Positions 9,634 to 18,067 are shown, counted from the stretch's first letter. The stretch is 64,000 nt of DNA from Symbiodinium natans (GCA_905221605.1 CAJNDS010001591.1:461540-525539), one strand, 5' to 3'. Notes: generated from the letters alone by a model not told the origin. Numbers and translations: made by a program.

Positions 9634-9839
9634 ACCCCTAAACCCTAAACCCTAAACCCCAAACCCTAAACCCTAAACCCTAAACCCGAAGGTGACCCTG
9701 TTACAACTACCCCCGTGTGCCGACCTCAGCAACCTGGAACCAGCAGCAACTGGCAGTCATTGGCAGCTTTGGGGCTGCTTTCGAAGCATCAGTGGAGCCT
9801 GGGGGGGGGACCTGGTCAGTATCTTTCAGGGCACTCGAG

Positions 9840-9967
9840 AGGAACCCTAAACCCTAAACCCTAAAACCTAAACCCTAAACCCTAAACAACCCTAAACAAC
9901 CCTAAACAACCCTAAACAACCCTAAACCCTAAACCCTAAACCCTAAATCCTAAACCCTAAACCCTAA
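9840..9967 (-). repeat. CCCTAAA array with CCCTAAACAA block
   Basis: Perfect CCCTAAA units surround four tandem copies of a 10-mer CCCTAAACAA. The variant is confined to one block, indicating local amplification of a mutated unit. Confidence 0.95.
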
Positions 9968-9969
9968 GC

Positions 9970-10060
9970 TCAGGTCGCCTTGGTCGTAGCACTCTGCTCC
10001 AGGGACGTAGATGCACTCCTCCACCGGGCTGCTGATGACCTTGAGCCTCGACAGGAAGTA
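9970..10060 (-). CDS. Strong exon with GCTTAGGG donor
   Basis: The minus frame includes YFLSRLKVISSPVEECIYVP and AECYDQGDL. By hand count 26 of 30 codons end in G or C. It ends at CCTGA|GCTTAGGG, a GC-type donor formed by the telomere-like array itself. A plausible acceptor is CTAAG|CCCGAAACCCC. The protein is unknown. Confidence 0.7.
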
Positions 10061-10153
10061 GGGGTTTCGGGCTTAGGGTTTAGGGTGAAGCCACATGCGC
10101 CCGAAACCCTAAACCCTAAACCCTAAACCCGAAACCCTAAACCCCATGAGCAG

Positions 10154-10202
10154 AAGCGGCCAAGGAGCAAGGACCCGCCGAGCAAGATCATCTCTCTTGA
10201 CG
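10154..10202 (+). CDS. 49-nt exon, plus strand
   Basis: Plus-strand acceptor GAGCAG| and donor GACG|GTAGGATG bound a basic peptide (KRPRSKDPPSKIISLD). A CCCTAAA array precedes it. A minus frame is also open but lacks paired splice sites. Confidence 0.5.
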
Positions 10203-10656
10203 GTAGGATGCTCTCTTCAGGACCTCACGTCCGCAGGGGGCCAAAGGAGTTCATCTAGACCCAGGAGCAACCTAGGAAGAAAAAGGGTGCCCTTTTTGGT
10301 TTAAAGGGGATTATACGGAAACCTAACCCTAAACCCTAAACCCTAAACCCTATAAAAAGTGGAAGAAGCGCCTGCTCTGGGTTCTAGGCATCTATAAGAC
10401 TTGACAGGGCCGTTCTGCTGTTCTACATGACCCCTGCTAGGAGAGTCAAGACATGGTTTTGGGCTCATGGACACCCCTAAGGGTTTAGGGTTTAGGGTTT
10501 AGTCGTGTTTAGTGTTGCTCGGAAGACTTATCGGAAGGGCCCCCCCTGGCCCCGCTTACGGCTCAGGGTTCAAGGGGTAGATGCGCAGGAAGGGACTCTT
10601 CAAAATGTCTTGCAGGGGGGCTCTTTCTAGATTCTAGATTCCTGGGATCACCAGGA

Positions 10657-10850
10657 CCTTTGGCAAAGCTGAATTGGCACATTTGGCCATTTCACACGCC
10701 CGGGACCGTACTTGAAGAGAATGTGCTAATAGCTGAAAACCTCCGGGAGACGAGATCCGAAACAGAGACCCCCCACCGACCTGCCTGCAGCATTTGGAGC
10801 CGACCACAGGAACGGGAACCAGGTCGTCTCCATCCTGGTTTAGGGTTTAG
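10657..10850. other. Open island, strand unresolved
   Basis: The plus frame (65 codons, e.g. HIWPFHTPGTVLEENVLIA) and a minus frame (e.g. DGDDLVPVPVVGSKCC) are both open across about 190 bp with protein-like composition. Probably exonic. Confidence 0.35.
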
Positions 10851-11065
10851 GGTTTAGGGTTTAGATTAGGGGGACCCTTGGGGATGTAGACCCTCTGAAT
10901 AAGGTCCCTGTTTAAGAGAGCCAGAAGAGGGTTGAGAAGGGTTACCTTTTAAGGGTCTCCCTTATCATACCTAGGATGGTTCACTCACAGAGCACTTCAA
11001 GAGAGATCGCTGCTCTGCCACCGCTATCTCACCTCCGAAGGCGCGGCACGCAAAGCCACAAATTG

Positions 11066-11144
11066 TCAGCCCGGCGTCCACTCGAAGATCTGCCCCACTT
11101 CGGAGATTTCTTGCGTCGCGTCGGTGAGCTGGTTGCGCAAGTTC
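11066..11144 (-). CDS. Exon 3 of 11-kb minus gene, coiled-coil-like
   Basis: After CCACCAAG| the minus frame gives LRNQLTDATQEISEVGQIFE and a TGA at 11066. By hand count 22 of 25 codons end in G/C, against 13 of 24 in the aligned antisense frame. It joins in frame to the exon at 11185-11364 across a 40-bp intron. Helical heptad character is visible. Confidence 0.6.
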
Positions 11145-11184
11145 CTTGGTGGCGGTTTGGGGTTTAGGGTTTCGGGTTGAGGGC
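11145..11184 (-). other. 40-bp GC-AG mini-intron of telomere-like units
   Basis: Minus-strand TTTCGCAA|GCCCTCAACC and CCACCAAG|GAACTT bound 40 bp made mostly of CCCTAAA-type units. Removing it joins codons CGC-AAG-AAC in frame. The triplet AAG is repeated at both boundaries, as in introns created by insertion with a short duplication. Confidence 0.5.
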
Positions 11185-11364
11185 TTGCGAAAGCAGATCC
11201 CAAGCATCAGGAACACAAGCACATCGATTTTGTGTTGCAACTTGGCAAGAGCCGTCGCGCGCGTCGCGATTCGGCGTGAGGGGCGCAACCTGCTATGTCG
11301 GCAAAACGCATCGCTGCTGCTGCGGCACTTCTCCTGCAAGTGGATCTCGTAGGTCCGGTAGTGC
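11185..11364 (-). CDS. Exon 2 of 11-kb minus gene, membrane segment
   Basis: The minus frame runs HYRTYEIHLQEKCRSSSDAF, a basic stretch, then LQHKIDVLVFLMLGICFRK, which reads as one transmembrane helix. The acceptor is ACCGAG|GCAC. It joins in frame to exon 3, and to exon 1 (codon CA+G). The plus strand is open too but has weaker codon bias at the exon-3 side. Confidence 0.55.
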
Positions 11365-11497
11365 CTCGGTATAAATGTAAACCCTAAACCCTAAACCCTA
11401 AACCCTAAGACCCTAAAACCCCAAAACCCTAAACCCCAAGCCCAAAAACCCTAGCAGAATCCCAGGCAGAAGGGAGCATGCCCCGAAGCCGGGTCAC

Positions 11498-11582
11498 TGC
11501 TGGACGGCCACACTGAACACGAAGAAGAATGCCATCGTCAAAAACAGCTGCAAGGACGTTCTCACCTGACACAGCTGGTCCA
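11498..11582 (-). CDS. Possible exon 1 of 11-kb minus gene
   Basis: The minus frame gives SLQLFLTMAFFFVFSVAVQ, a transmembrane-like run, ending at CAGCA|GTGACC. It is in phase with exon 2. An antisense frame rich in Lys/Asn codons is equally GC3-rich, so strand here is uncertain on its own; the splice phase supports minus. Confidence 0.4.
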
Positions 11583-11748
11583 GCAAAGGGTTTCGGGTTT
11601 AGGGTTTGGGGTTTGGGGTTTAGGGTTTAGGGTTAAGGGTTTAGGGTTTAGGGCTGGGGACGTGGGGAGGCGCTTAGAAGCCCTCGTCAACTCGCAAGGT
11701 CCTGCAAGACAACTCTCAGCTCATCCTGTGTGCGGCCTCCCCCTGTAG

Positions 11749-11835
11749 CTCGAGGACCGCTGGAAGAAGCACCCGCTTGTCGGCGCCGCCTACGTTGCCA
11801 TGGATTCTCAAGGCAGGATCATATGGAGCAACAGG
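11749..11835 (+). CDS. 29-codon exon, GC donor at array edge
   Basis: Plus-strand acceptor CCCCCTGTAG| and donor AACAGG|GCTTAGGG bound exactly 29 codons including KHPLVGAAYVAMDSQGRIIW. Hand-counted GC3 is 22 of 28 against 16 of 29 on the opposite frame. It lies between minus-strand candidates, so either genes interleave or some neighbouring strand calls are wrong. Confidence 0.6.
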
Positions 11836-11910
11836 GCTTAGGGTTTAGAGTTTAGGGTTTTAGGGTTTAGGGTTCTAGGGTCTTAGGGTTTTAGGGTTTT
11901 AGGGTTTTAG

Positions 11911-12055
11911 GGTTGCAGACACCCAGCCTCGAATTCCAGTCGTCACTACCTTTGCTTCTTTGGCCACTTTCTGCTGGAGACCTTTGCCACACCCGGGGGT
12001 GTAATGCTCAACTGAAGGGTTCAGAACATCGCAAGCATTCAAGACCTGCTCTGTG
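11911..12055 (-). CDS. Exon-like island, unknown protein
   Basis: The minus frame includes VLNACDVLNPSVEHYTPGC and GLQQKVAKEAKVVTTG. Hand-counted purine-first codons are 28 of 46 against 15 of 47 for the plus frame. The acceptor is GGGCACAG|AG. No family is recognised. Confidence 0.5.
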
Positions 12056-12560
12056 CCCTAAACCCTAAACCCCAAACCCTAAACCCTAAACCCTATATTG
12101 CGCAGTACGTGTGCCAGCCAAGGAACTTTTGCCCTCCGTGATGTCACCTGGGAAGCTGCGCTAACATGAAAATATCAAGAGGCCTTAAGGTTTAGGGTTT
12201 AGGGTTTAGGGTTTGGGGTTTTGGGGTTTGGGGTTTGGGGTTTGGGGTTTACGTCAACTTTACGAAAAGAGGAGACCCAAATGGACCCCCACAGAATAAG
12301 CCTCTTTGTAACAAGGACCCCGAGAAGGCACCCGAACTAAGATCGCAAACCCCCAACAGATAAGAAAGTCATCAAATGAGCACTCCGTGGGCGTATCCCT
12401 TAACAAAATAAGGTTTAGGGCTTGGGGTTTCGGGTTTAGGGCTATTTTTAGGAGTATACTAAGGGGAACCGTTTAGGGGTACAACCTTACTGGTGCGAGT
12501 CTTCATCCCTGGAGTCCTCAAGTGGGCACACCGCGGGCTCCAAAAGCATCGCATCTCCCT

Positions 12561-12736
12561 ACGAATTGCTTAAGAACCCCGAAAGAAGGAACAAAAACAT
12601 TCTTCCTTATTCAGGGTAGTATATGTATATATATATATATATGTATACGGGCTGTGTTTTTTTTTAATATTCTTTTGGGGTTCTTAAGCAAATAGCCGTT
12701 CCCAACTGTTTATCCTTCTGGGGCTCTTAAGCAAAT
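12561..12736. mobile_element. MITE family E, copy 2 with extra half
   Basis: Left end ATTGCTTAAGAACCCC and right end TTTTGGGGTTCTTAAGCAAA are inverted repeats 136 bp apart around an AT-rich centre. A second right-end-like half (GGGGCTCTTAAGCAAATA) follows to 12736, so two insertions or a truncated duplicate lie side by side. Confidence 0.75.
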
Positions 12737-12737
12737 A

Positions 12738-12960
12738 CCCTAAACCCTAAACCCTAAACCCTAATAGTAGTTCCTTGCTCAGCCAGGCTGCGTAGCCGCG
12801 ACTCCCCGTCCGGAAACTGGTCCTGTAGGATGCTCTTGGAGAAGTCGCTCTATGAACTCCTAACCCTAAACCTTGAACCCGAAACCCTAAACCCTATCCC
12901 TAAACCCTAAACCCTAAACCCTAAACCCTAAACCCTAAACCCTAAACCCTAGAACCTAAA
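12738..12960 (-). repeat. Two CCCTAAA arrays around an 80-bp island
   Basis: Perfect heptamers occur at about 12738-12765 and 12875-12955, with a short unique island between. Variants include CCTTGAACCC and CCCGAAA. Confidence 0.85.
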
Positions 12961-12974
12961 CACCTTAGCTACCT

Positions 12975-13090
12975 TTCTCGGTACCTGCTCAAGGGGCCGG
13001 CGACCTTGAGGCCTTGGGCGTGCCCATGCGTGCCATAGCAGGGGTCCTTATTCTTTTCATGGTTGTCCTCAGCCTTGTGCGTGTGCTCCA
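12975..13090 (-). CDS. Exon-like island, strand uncertain
   Basis: The minus frame is charged (AEDNHEKNKDPCYGTHGHAQ); hand-counted GC3 is 27 of 37. The opposite plus frame encodes a membrane-like run (IAGVLILFMVVLSLVRVL; GC3 23 of 38). Minus is slightly favoured. Confidence 0.4.
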
Positions 13091-13097
13091 AACCTGA

Positions 13098-13164
13098 ACA
13101 GTTTAGGGTTTAGGGTTTAGGGTTTAGGGTTTAGGGTTTAGGGTTTAGGGTTTAGGGTTTAGGG
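13098..13164 (+). repeat. TTTAGGG array
   Basis: Nine perfect heptamers. The last TTTAG is followed by GGTGAACTTGGAGATC, which opens a plus-strand frame (NLEIAVWVGGRHPS), so the array may supply a splice acceptor. Confidence 0.95.
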
Positions 13165-13397
13165 TGAACTTGGAGATCGCAGTGTGGGTTGGCGGTCGCC
13201 ACCCTTCGGCAACCCCCCCCCCCCCAAGTACCCCCAGAAATCGAAGCACAAGGGAGGGTTCAGCCTGCAAAGTCCGATAGCCCCTGGGAGGGGTTTAGGG
13301 TGCAGAACTCAGAGTCGCCCAACTAGGAGAACAAAGAAAACAACAAATCGCGGCGGCCCCCGGCGTTGCTGCAAACCCTATGCCTCCTGGTTCGGGC

Positions 13398-13491
13398 TTA
13401 GGGTTTAGGGTTTAGGGTTTAGGGTTTAGGGTTTAGGGTTTAGGGTTTAGGGTTTAGGGTTTAGGGTTTAGGGTTTAGGGTTTAGGGTTTA
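13398..13491 (+). repeat. TTTAGGG array
   Basis: About 13 perfect heptamers, among the most homogeneous arrays here. The right edge runs into TTTACTGTAGCTGCAG. Confidence 0.95.
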
Positions 13492-13921
13492 CTGTAGCTG
13501 CAGCTGATGCTGTCAGTTCTGGCGCCTATCACACCCCGAGGTCCCCCTGGCAAACCCCACCGAGTCAGCAACATCTTCCGGTTGGTTGGTAGGGAATCCC
13601 TTAAAGGGTCTATATCGGGCCCCAATTCCCTCATCCCTAAACCCTAAACCCTAAACCCTAAACTCTAAACCCTAAAAAGCCCTGGTAACCGACAGGAAGG
13701 CATCCAGCCGGGCAGCTGATGGATTTGGTAGTCTTTATGTCGTTCTTGATCTGCGTCTCTAGCTTGTCCTTGCAGGTGCAAGCGTCTCCATGGCGTGTCT
13801 CCATGCAAACCCTAAACCCTACACACTACCCTAAACCCTAAACCCTAAACCCTAAACCCTAAACCCTAAACCCTAAACCCTAAACCTCTATGGCACTCTG
13901 GGAGCTTCTCAGATTTCTCAG

Positions 13922-14044
13922 AAGCTCCTGAAGCGTGAAGTTCCGCAAGGTGAACGCGTTGGCCGAAGCGTTGTCATCGGGCCCGAGAAAGCTTGCCTTC
14001 CTGGTCACAACTGGGGGCGTTACGAAGATCAGGGACCCCTAATA
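13922..14044 (+). CDS. Strong plus-strand exon
   Basis: A pyrimidine-rich acceptor (GATTTCTCAG|AAG) opens a frame giving KREVPQGERVGRSVVIGPE, then KACLPGHNWGRYEDQGP. The composition is clearly protein-like. A CCCTAAA array lies just upstream but without an AG of its own, so the acceptor is in the unique flank. No family is recognised. Confidence 0.65.
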
Positions 14045-14224
14045 TAGCCCCCCCCGCCCCCCCCCCCACGTAGATTCTCTTATAGTAGGCTAGGCTGCCC
14101 GGTAACCAAGGCTTAAAAAGGGTGCTCTCTTTTGCTTGAAGGGGTTTATAAGGGAACCTAAACCCCCCAAAAAGGGAATAAGGGTACTACTGGGCATCCT
14201 AGTAGGGACCCAATAAGGAAATAA

Positions 14225-14395
14225 ATAAACAATACATACACACATATACACACATATATGTATAAACATACACATACGTATACGTGTACATGTACATATA
14301 CAATGACATTCAAAACATCTACATGTACGTACATATACATACATATTTAATATTATACATATTAATATGTATATATGTGTGTGGGTGGAGGAATA
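14225..14395. repeat. ACATATAC microsatellite
   Basis: Alternating ACATA/TATAC and GTACAT repeats. The minus-strand frames over this tract are low-complexity shadows and are not genes. Confidence 0.9.
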
Positions 14396-14648
14396 TGTAA
14401 GTCGTCGAATGCTTGTGCGACCAACATACAAGAGATGCTGAACCTTGCTAGCCACGGACAGCCTAAACCCTAAAACCCTACACACCAACCTCTGTAAGCC
14501 CTGAACCCTCAACCTTGTCAGCCCTAAACCCGTTTACCCTATCAACACTGTTAAACCCTGTAAGCCCTGGCCCTGTGGGCCCCTCTAAACCCTAAACCCT
14601 AAACCCGAAACCCTAAACCCTAAACCCTAAACCCCAGGGGTATCCCAG

Positions 14649-14755
14649 GGCCTGAGCGTCTTCGACGAGACGTCGGAACCCAGGCTCGTCCTCGAGGCAC
14701 TCGGTGAAAGCTTGATGGGTGGCGAGCCTGACAGCGAGCGCTTGTGGTGTCTGAG
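14649..14755 (+). CDS. Strong plus exon with GCTTGGG donor
   Basis: Plus-strand acceptor TATCCCAG|GG and donor CTGAG|GCTTGGGTTTAGGG bound a frame including VFDETSEPRLVLEALGESLM and GGEPDSERLWC. Hand-counted GC3 is 29 of 36. Its last 21 bp before the donor region (14724-14744) recur on the far side of the following array. The protein is unknown. Confidence 0.7.
14724..14744 (+). repeat. Direct duplication, left copy
   Basis: GAGCCTGACAGCGAGCGCTT plus G. The identical 21 bp recur at 15011-15031, flanking the intervening array. The left copy lies inside an exon. Confidence 0.9.
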
Positions 14756-14759
14756 GCTT

Positions 14760-15010
14760 GGGTTTAGGGTTAAGGGTTAAGGGCTTAGGGTTTAGGGTTT
14801 AGGGTTTAGGGTTTAGGGGTTTAGGGGTTTAGGGGTTTAGGGGTTTAGGGGTTTAGGGGTTTAGGGGTTTAGGGGTTTAGGGGTTTAGGGGTTTAGGGGT
14901 TTAGGGGTTTAGGGGTTTAGGGGTTTAGGGGTTTAGGGGTTTAGGGTTTAGGGTTTAGGGTTTAGGGGTTTAGGGGTTTAGGGGTTTAGGGGTTTAGGGT
15001 TTAGGGTTTA
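14760..15010 (+). repeat. Array with 8-mer TTTAGGGG expansion
   Basis: The array begins with GCTTGGG and TTAAGGG variants, then perfect TTTAGGG, then about 20 tandem copies of the 8-mer TTTAGGGG. It is flanked by a 21-bp direct duplication of exon sequence. Confidence 0.95.
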
Positions 15011-15031
15011 GAGCCTGACAGCGAGCGCTTG
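15011..15031 (+). repeat. Direct duplication, right copy
   Basis: Exact copy of 14724-14744. Immediately preceded by TTTA of the array and followed by CAAGGGGG. Confidence 0.9.
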
Positions 15032-15144
15032 CAAGGGGGTTCAGGGTTCTTAGGGTATAGGGTTTAGAGGGTTGAGGGTTCATAGGGTTTAAGGTCTATA
15101 GGGTTTAGAGGGTTTAAGGAGTTTAAGGTTTATAGTAGGGTTTG

Positions 15145-15228
15145 TGGGGCGCGCTCGAGTGCTTGCCACTGAGGTGGGCTGAGCGATAGTGCCGGCGGGC
15201 CGCTGTCTCCGCCGTCGGCCATGGAAGC
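15145..15228 (-). CDS. Exon beginning MADGGDSG
   Basis: The minus strand has TTGCAAG|GCTTCC followed by an ATG at 15222 and MADGGDSGPPALSLSPPQWQ. An AG shortly before a well-placed ATG fits a trans-splice acceptor and first exon, but a cis exon is also possible. High GC3. No family is recognised. Confidence 0.5.
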
Positions 15229-15608
15229 CTTGCAACCTCATTGGGAAGACGGAAGATAATTCGAAGACGGACCTTAAACTTAAAACCCTCTGAAAAATGT
15301 TCCTAGATATGGTCCTCTTCCTGAATACATCCTCCCTAAACCCTAAACCCTAAACCTTATCAACCCTAAACCCTAAACCCTAAACCCTAAACCCTAAACC
15401 CTCCGGCCCGTGGGTCATCCAGCACGGGACAACCGTGGACAAAACTGCAAGAAGATGACTCAACCCTATAAGGGAAAATATACAACCTCATTGGGTAAAG
15501 GAATCCCCTCTTCCTCTAGTATTCAACCCCACCCCCCTACCCCCTAAGATAAAAATAGCCCCCCATGTACACAACTCTGATGCGCGTAGTATGTTAGGGT
15601 TCAGGGTT

Positions 15609-15691
15609 ATCTATCTGCAGGTTTAGTAGTAACTATACTTGATTAGTAGGCATAGCCCATAAAACTGTAGGCAAAGAGGTTCCCAGATAAG
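15609..15691. mobile_element. MITE family C, copy 2
   Basis: The right end AAACTGTAGGCAAAGAGG matches the family C terminus seen at 24790-24878. The left half (CTGCAGGTTTAGTAGT) is diverged. Located next to a minus-strand exon (15733-15832). Confidence 0.5.
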
Positions 15692-15732
15692 ACTTGCCGG
15701 CCAAGGGACCAGGGCTATATCCAGTAAACAAA

Positions 15733-15832
15733 CAAACCAAAGTGGGCACGGAAACTTGTGCCACAATGGCTGCAGAGTGCGGCTCATGCGAGGGGGTCCA
15801 CATGTGGGAGGCTCCATAGTCGAAGGCTGCTG
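15733..15832 (-). CDS. Exon-like island, unknown protein
   Basis: After TATCAGCAG| the minus frame gives AFDYGASHMWTPSHEPHSAA and IVAQVSVPTL. Mostly G/C third positions. A family C element lies immediately downstream. No domain is recognised. Confidence 0.55.
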
Positions 15833-15950
15833 ATAAAAAAAGGGAAGCTCTCATTTTTGCCGGATTTGCTGATGAAGTGAGTAGTGTGAAATGCCGCTCT
15901 CTGGCGGTTTAGGTTTTAGGGTTTAGGGTCTAGGGTTCAGGGTTTAGGGT

Positions 15951-16076
15951 TTGAGATGTTTCAGGCTCTGGGAAGGGCCTCAAACTCCAGTGCCGATAGG
16001 GGTCCCGACGCCCCGCAAGGTTTGCCCCCTTCTGAGGCAGCATGCTGCAGCCCAGTCCCAAACATTCAATGTTACG
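15951..16076 (+). CDS. Exon-like island, plus strand
   Basis: The plus frame is open through the island (FQALGRASNSSADRGPDAPQ and on). Internal TTTCAG| and CAAG|GTTTGC could define a smaller exon. No family is recognised. Confidence 0.5.
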
Positions 16077-16112
16077 GGTTTAGGGTTTAGCCGGGTTTAG
16101 GGTTTCGGGTTT

Positions 16113-16260
16113 AGGTGCTGGCAGGAATCGGAATGCTAACTTCAGGCGGATGGGGCGTTTGTGAGAAAAAAAGAGGAAACACACGATGCAGAGCCCATCC
16201 AATCTGTGGGCCTGTCATGGCAGTTGTTGCAAACTTGCTTTTCGGCGTCACCCTAGACCC
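16113..16260. other. Open island with CxxC on one strand
   Basis: The minus frame contains DAEKQVCNNCHDRPTDWMGS, with a CxxC followed by P-T-D-W. The plus frame (GPVMAVVANLLFGVTLDP) is also open. The minus motif recalls the start of an ArfGAP-type zinc finger (C-x2-C-x4-P-x-W) or a CxxCH haem site, but the match is short. Confidence 0.35.
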
Positions 16261-16317
16261 TAGAGACCCTAGACACTAGACCATAAACCCTAAACCCTAA
16301 ACGCTAGCTTCGCTGAC

Positions 16318-16372
16318 ATAGCCCTCGGCGAAAGCCCGCTGCCTCGAAGTTGTCGTCCCCCGAAAGGCCATC
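16318..16372 (-). CDS. Short acidic exon
   Basis: The minus-strand acceptor CTTGAG|GAT opens DGLSGDDNFEAAGFRRG, with most codons starting with a purine. The plus strand is also open (SFADIALGESPLPRS). Minus is preferred. Confidence 0.45.
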
Positions 16373-16497
16373 CTCAAGACATGGGGCCCATGGGTTAGGG
16401 TTGTTCGGGTTTAGGGTTTAGGGTTTAGGGTTTGGGGTTTGGGGTTTGGGGTTTGGGGTTTGGGGTTTAGGGAATAGGGTTTAGGGGTGCCCCTGTA

Positions 16498-16585
16498 TGC
16501 AGCCATGCATCTGAGATGTTGGTGGCAACTGTCTCCAGAACCATCACTGGCCTGCAGAGAAAACTGGGTAGGCGCAAGTCCCTGT
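16498..16585 (+). CDS. Exon-like island, plus strand
   Basis: The plus frame gives EMLVATVSRTITGLQRKLGR and RKSLFNSLPR. Basic amphipathic character. A GTAGGC follows CTGG near 16572 and could be a donor. Confidence 0.5.
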
Positions 16586-16589
16586 TCAA

Positions 16590-16960
16590 TTCACTGCCGA
16601 GAATATTATAATCTCATATTCCCATAGCAGAATAACACATTAATATACGCGTATAATCAGACAATACTGTAGTACTATAAAAAACATAGCACATATCCAA
16701 AAATGTACTACTAAGCTGCAATAACATGATACAGTAGAATGTGTCGAAATGATTCGACGTGGAAGTGGAAGTGATCATCGAGCAAGATGAAACAAATAAG
16801 AATTGTAATCGTGAATTGAAAGAATCATATCCTTAGTTGTCCAGTACCTAGTGGAACTAAAGGTGAACCTTTGGGGATAGAAGGGGATTATATTGCCCCA
16901 AAAAGGCCAAAAAAGGTTAAAGGTTACATAGTCTACTACTAAGTATCATGCCTCATGATA
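16590..16960. other. AT-rich spacer without arrays
   Basis: About 370 bp of AT-rich DNA with no telomere-like unit and no convincing frame. Short inverted stretches (AGGTGAACCTTTGGGG) suggest old foldback elements, but ends were not resolved. Confidence 0.5.
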
Positions 16961-16963
16961 CAG

Positions 16964-17061
16964 CGCGCCTCGCTTCGCTGCCCAGCGTCTGCCCTGGCAC
17001 TGTGGAAAGCACGACCTCGGCCGTTTTTCAGCGGGGAGCAAGCCTCGAGTTGCCAAGCAAG
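16964..17061 (+). CDS. Exon with GTAGGG donor
   Basis: The plus frame RLASLPSVCPGTVESTTSAV continues to LELPSK and ends at AGCAAG|GTAGGG. The donor GT is followed directly by the array unit GGGTTTTAGGG. Confidence 0.55.
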
Positions 17062-17091
17062 GTAGGGTTTTAGGGTGTATGGTTTCGGGTT

Positions 17092-17459
17092 TAATGTGGT
17101 ATCCTGATTAGTGTGGGGGGGCCCCCCCCCCCCCCCAAACTAAATCCACCCCCGCAATAGTGTCACCAAAAAAAGGGACCCCCCCAAACTAATTTTCGGC
17201 CCCGGGCCCCCCCCCCACCGGCTCCTCTTCATTTCCTCTTCGCTCCTCTTCCCTCTCCTCTTCCTCTCCCTCTCCTCTTAGGTAATTAAGCTCAGGTAAG
17301 CTCAGATGCATCTTGTTCTCTTTTTTTCTCTCTTCCGAAACCCATGCCCGAAAAACTTTACTGTATTGTGGGGGGGGGCAATCGAATTTTGTCTCCTGAA
17401 TAATTGTTGGAAAACTTTTCATTATTGGAGGGGTCCAGACTAATCAGGATACGACATTA
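17092..17459. mobile_element. 368-bp element with 21-bp terminal inverted repeats
   Basis: TAATGTGGTATCCTGATTAG (from 17092) and CTAATCAGGATACGACATTA (to 17459) are inverted repeats of 21 bp with one mismatch. The inside has C-runs and a purine-tract strand (GGAAGAGGAG). No transposase frame. Only one copy was seen. Confidence 0.85.
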
Positions 17460-17617
17460 GGGTTCAGGATTTAGGTGGGGTTGGGTTCTAGGTCTTATTG
17501 TTCTAGACCCAAGAGTAACCCGGGAAGAAAATGCGTACCCTTTTTGGTTTTAAGGGACTTATAGGGGAACATAAACCACTAAAACAAGGGAATAGCGACC
17601 TACTCCGGGGTCGTATT

Positions 17618-17705
17618 ACCTGGCACCCTCTTTACCTGCTGTTTTGTGGTTAGACCTACTACTCATCAAGGTGTAGTTACTACTAAACTGTAGGCAAAGG
17701 GTCCC
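17618..17705. mobile_element. MITE family C, copy 3
   Basis: Left ACCTGGCACCCTCTTTACCT and right AAACTGTAGGCAAAGGGTCC correspond to the ends of the 24790 copy. A related insertion (ACCCAAGAGTAACCCGGGAA) lies just upstream at about 17508-17600, similar to sequence at 10258-10322 and 14100-14200. Confidence 0.6.
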
Positions 17706-17882
17706 TAAACCCTAAACCCTAAACCCTAACCCTAAACCCTAAACCCTATTATAAACCCTAAAGCCTAAACCCGCCAAAAGGTTTAGGGTTCAAGGTGTAC
17801 ATCGGCTGGCTGAGCTAGCCAGGCGGGCATTTCATGGCGAGGCCCGGGATTCAACCAACCTATGCTTGTACTCGTGCCTCAG

Positions 17883-17917
17883 GACTACGAGGATGCGCAC
17901 AATCTCAGTGAAGTGCG
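17883..17917 (+). CDS. 35-nt exon with canonical sites
   Basis: Plus acceptor TCGTGCCTCAG| and donor TGCG|GTAAGG enclose DYEDAHNLSEV. Small but with good sites on both sides; the donor runs straight into GGGCTTAGGG. Confidence 0.5.
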
Positions 17918-17927
17918 GTAAGGGCTT

Positions 17928-18046
17928 AGGGTTTAGGGATGTTTAGGGTTTAGGGTTTAGGGTTTAGGGTTTAGGGTTTAGGGTTTAGGGTTTAGGGTTT
18001 AGGGTTTAGGGTTTAGGGTTTAGGGTTTAGGGTTTAGGGTTTAGGG
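17928..18046 (+). repeat. TTTAGGG array
   Basis: About 16 heptamers, nearly perfect, following GCTTAGGG and a GATG interruption. Confidence 0.95.
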
Positions 18047-18067
18047 ACGCTGCCGTGACCTGCCTGC

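Noticed and set aside
14090-14512. 140-codon minus frame rich in Tyr, Cys and Val
   Set aside because: It crosses an ACATATAC microsatellite and array DNA; hydrophobic Tyr/Val runs are typical of such tracts.
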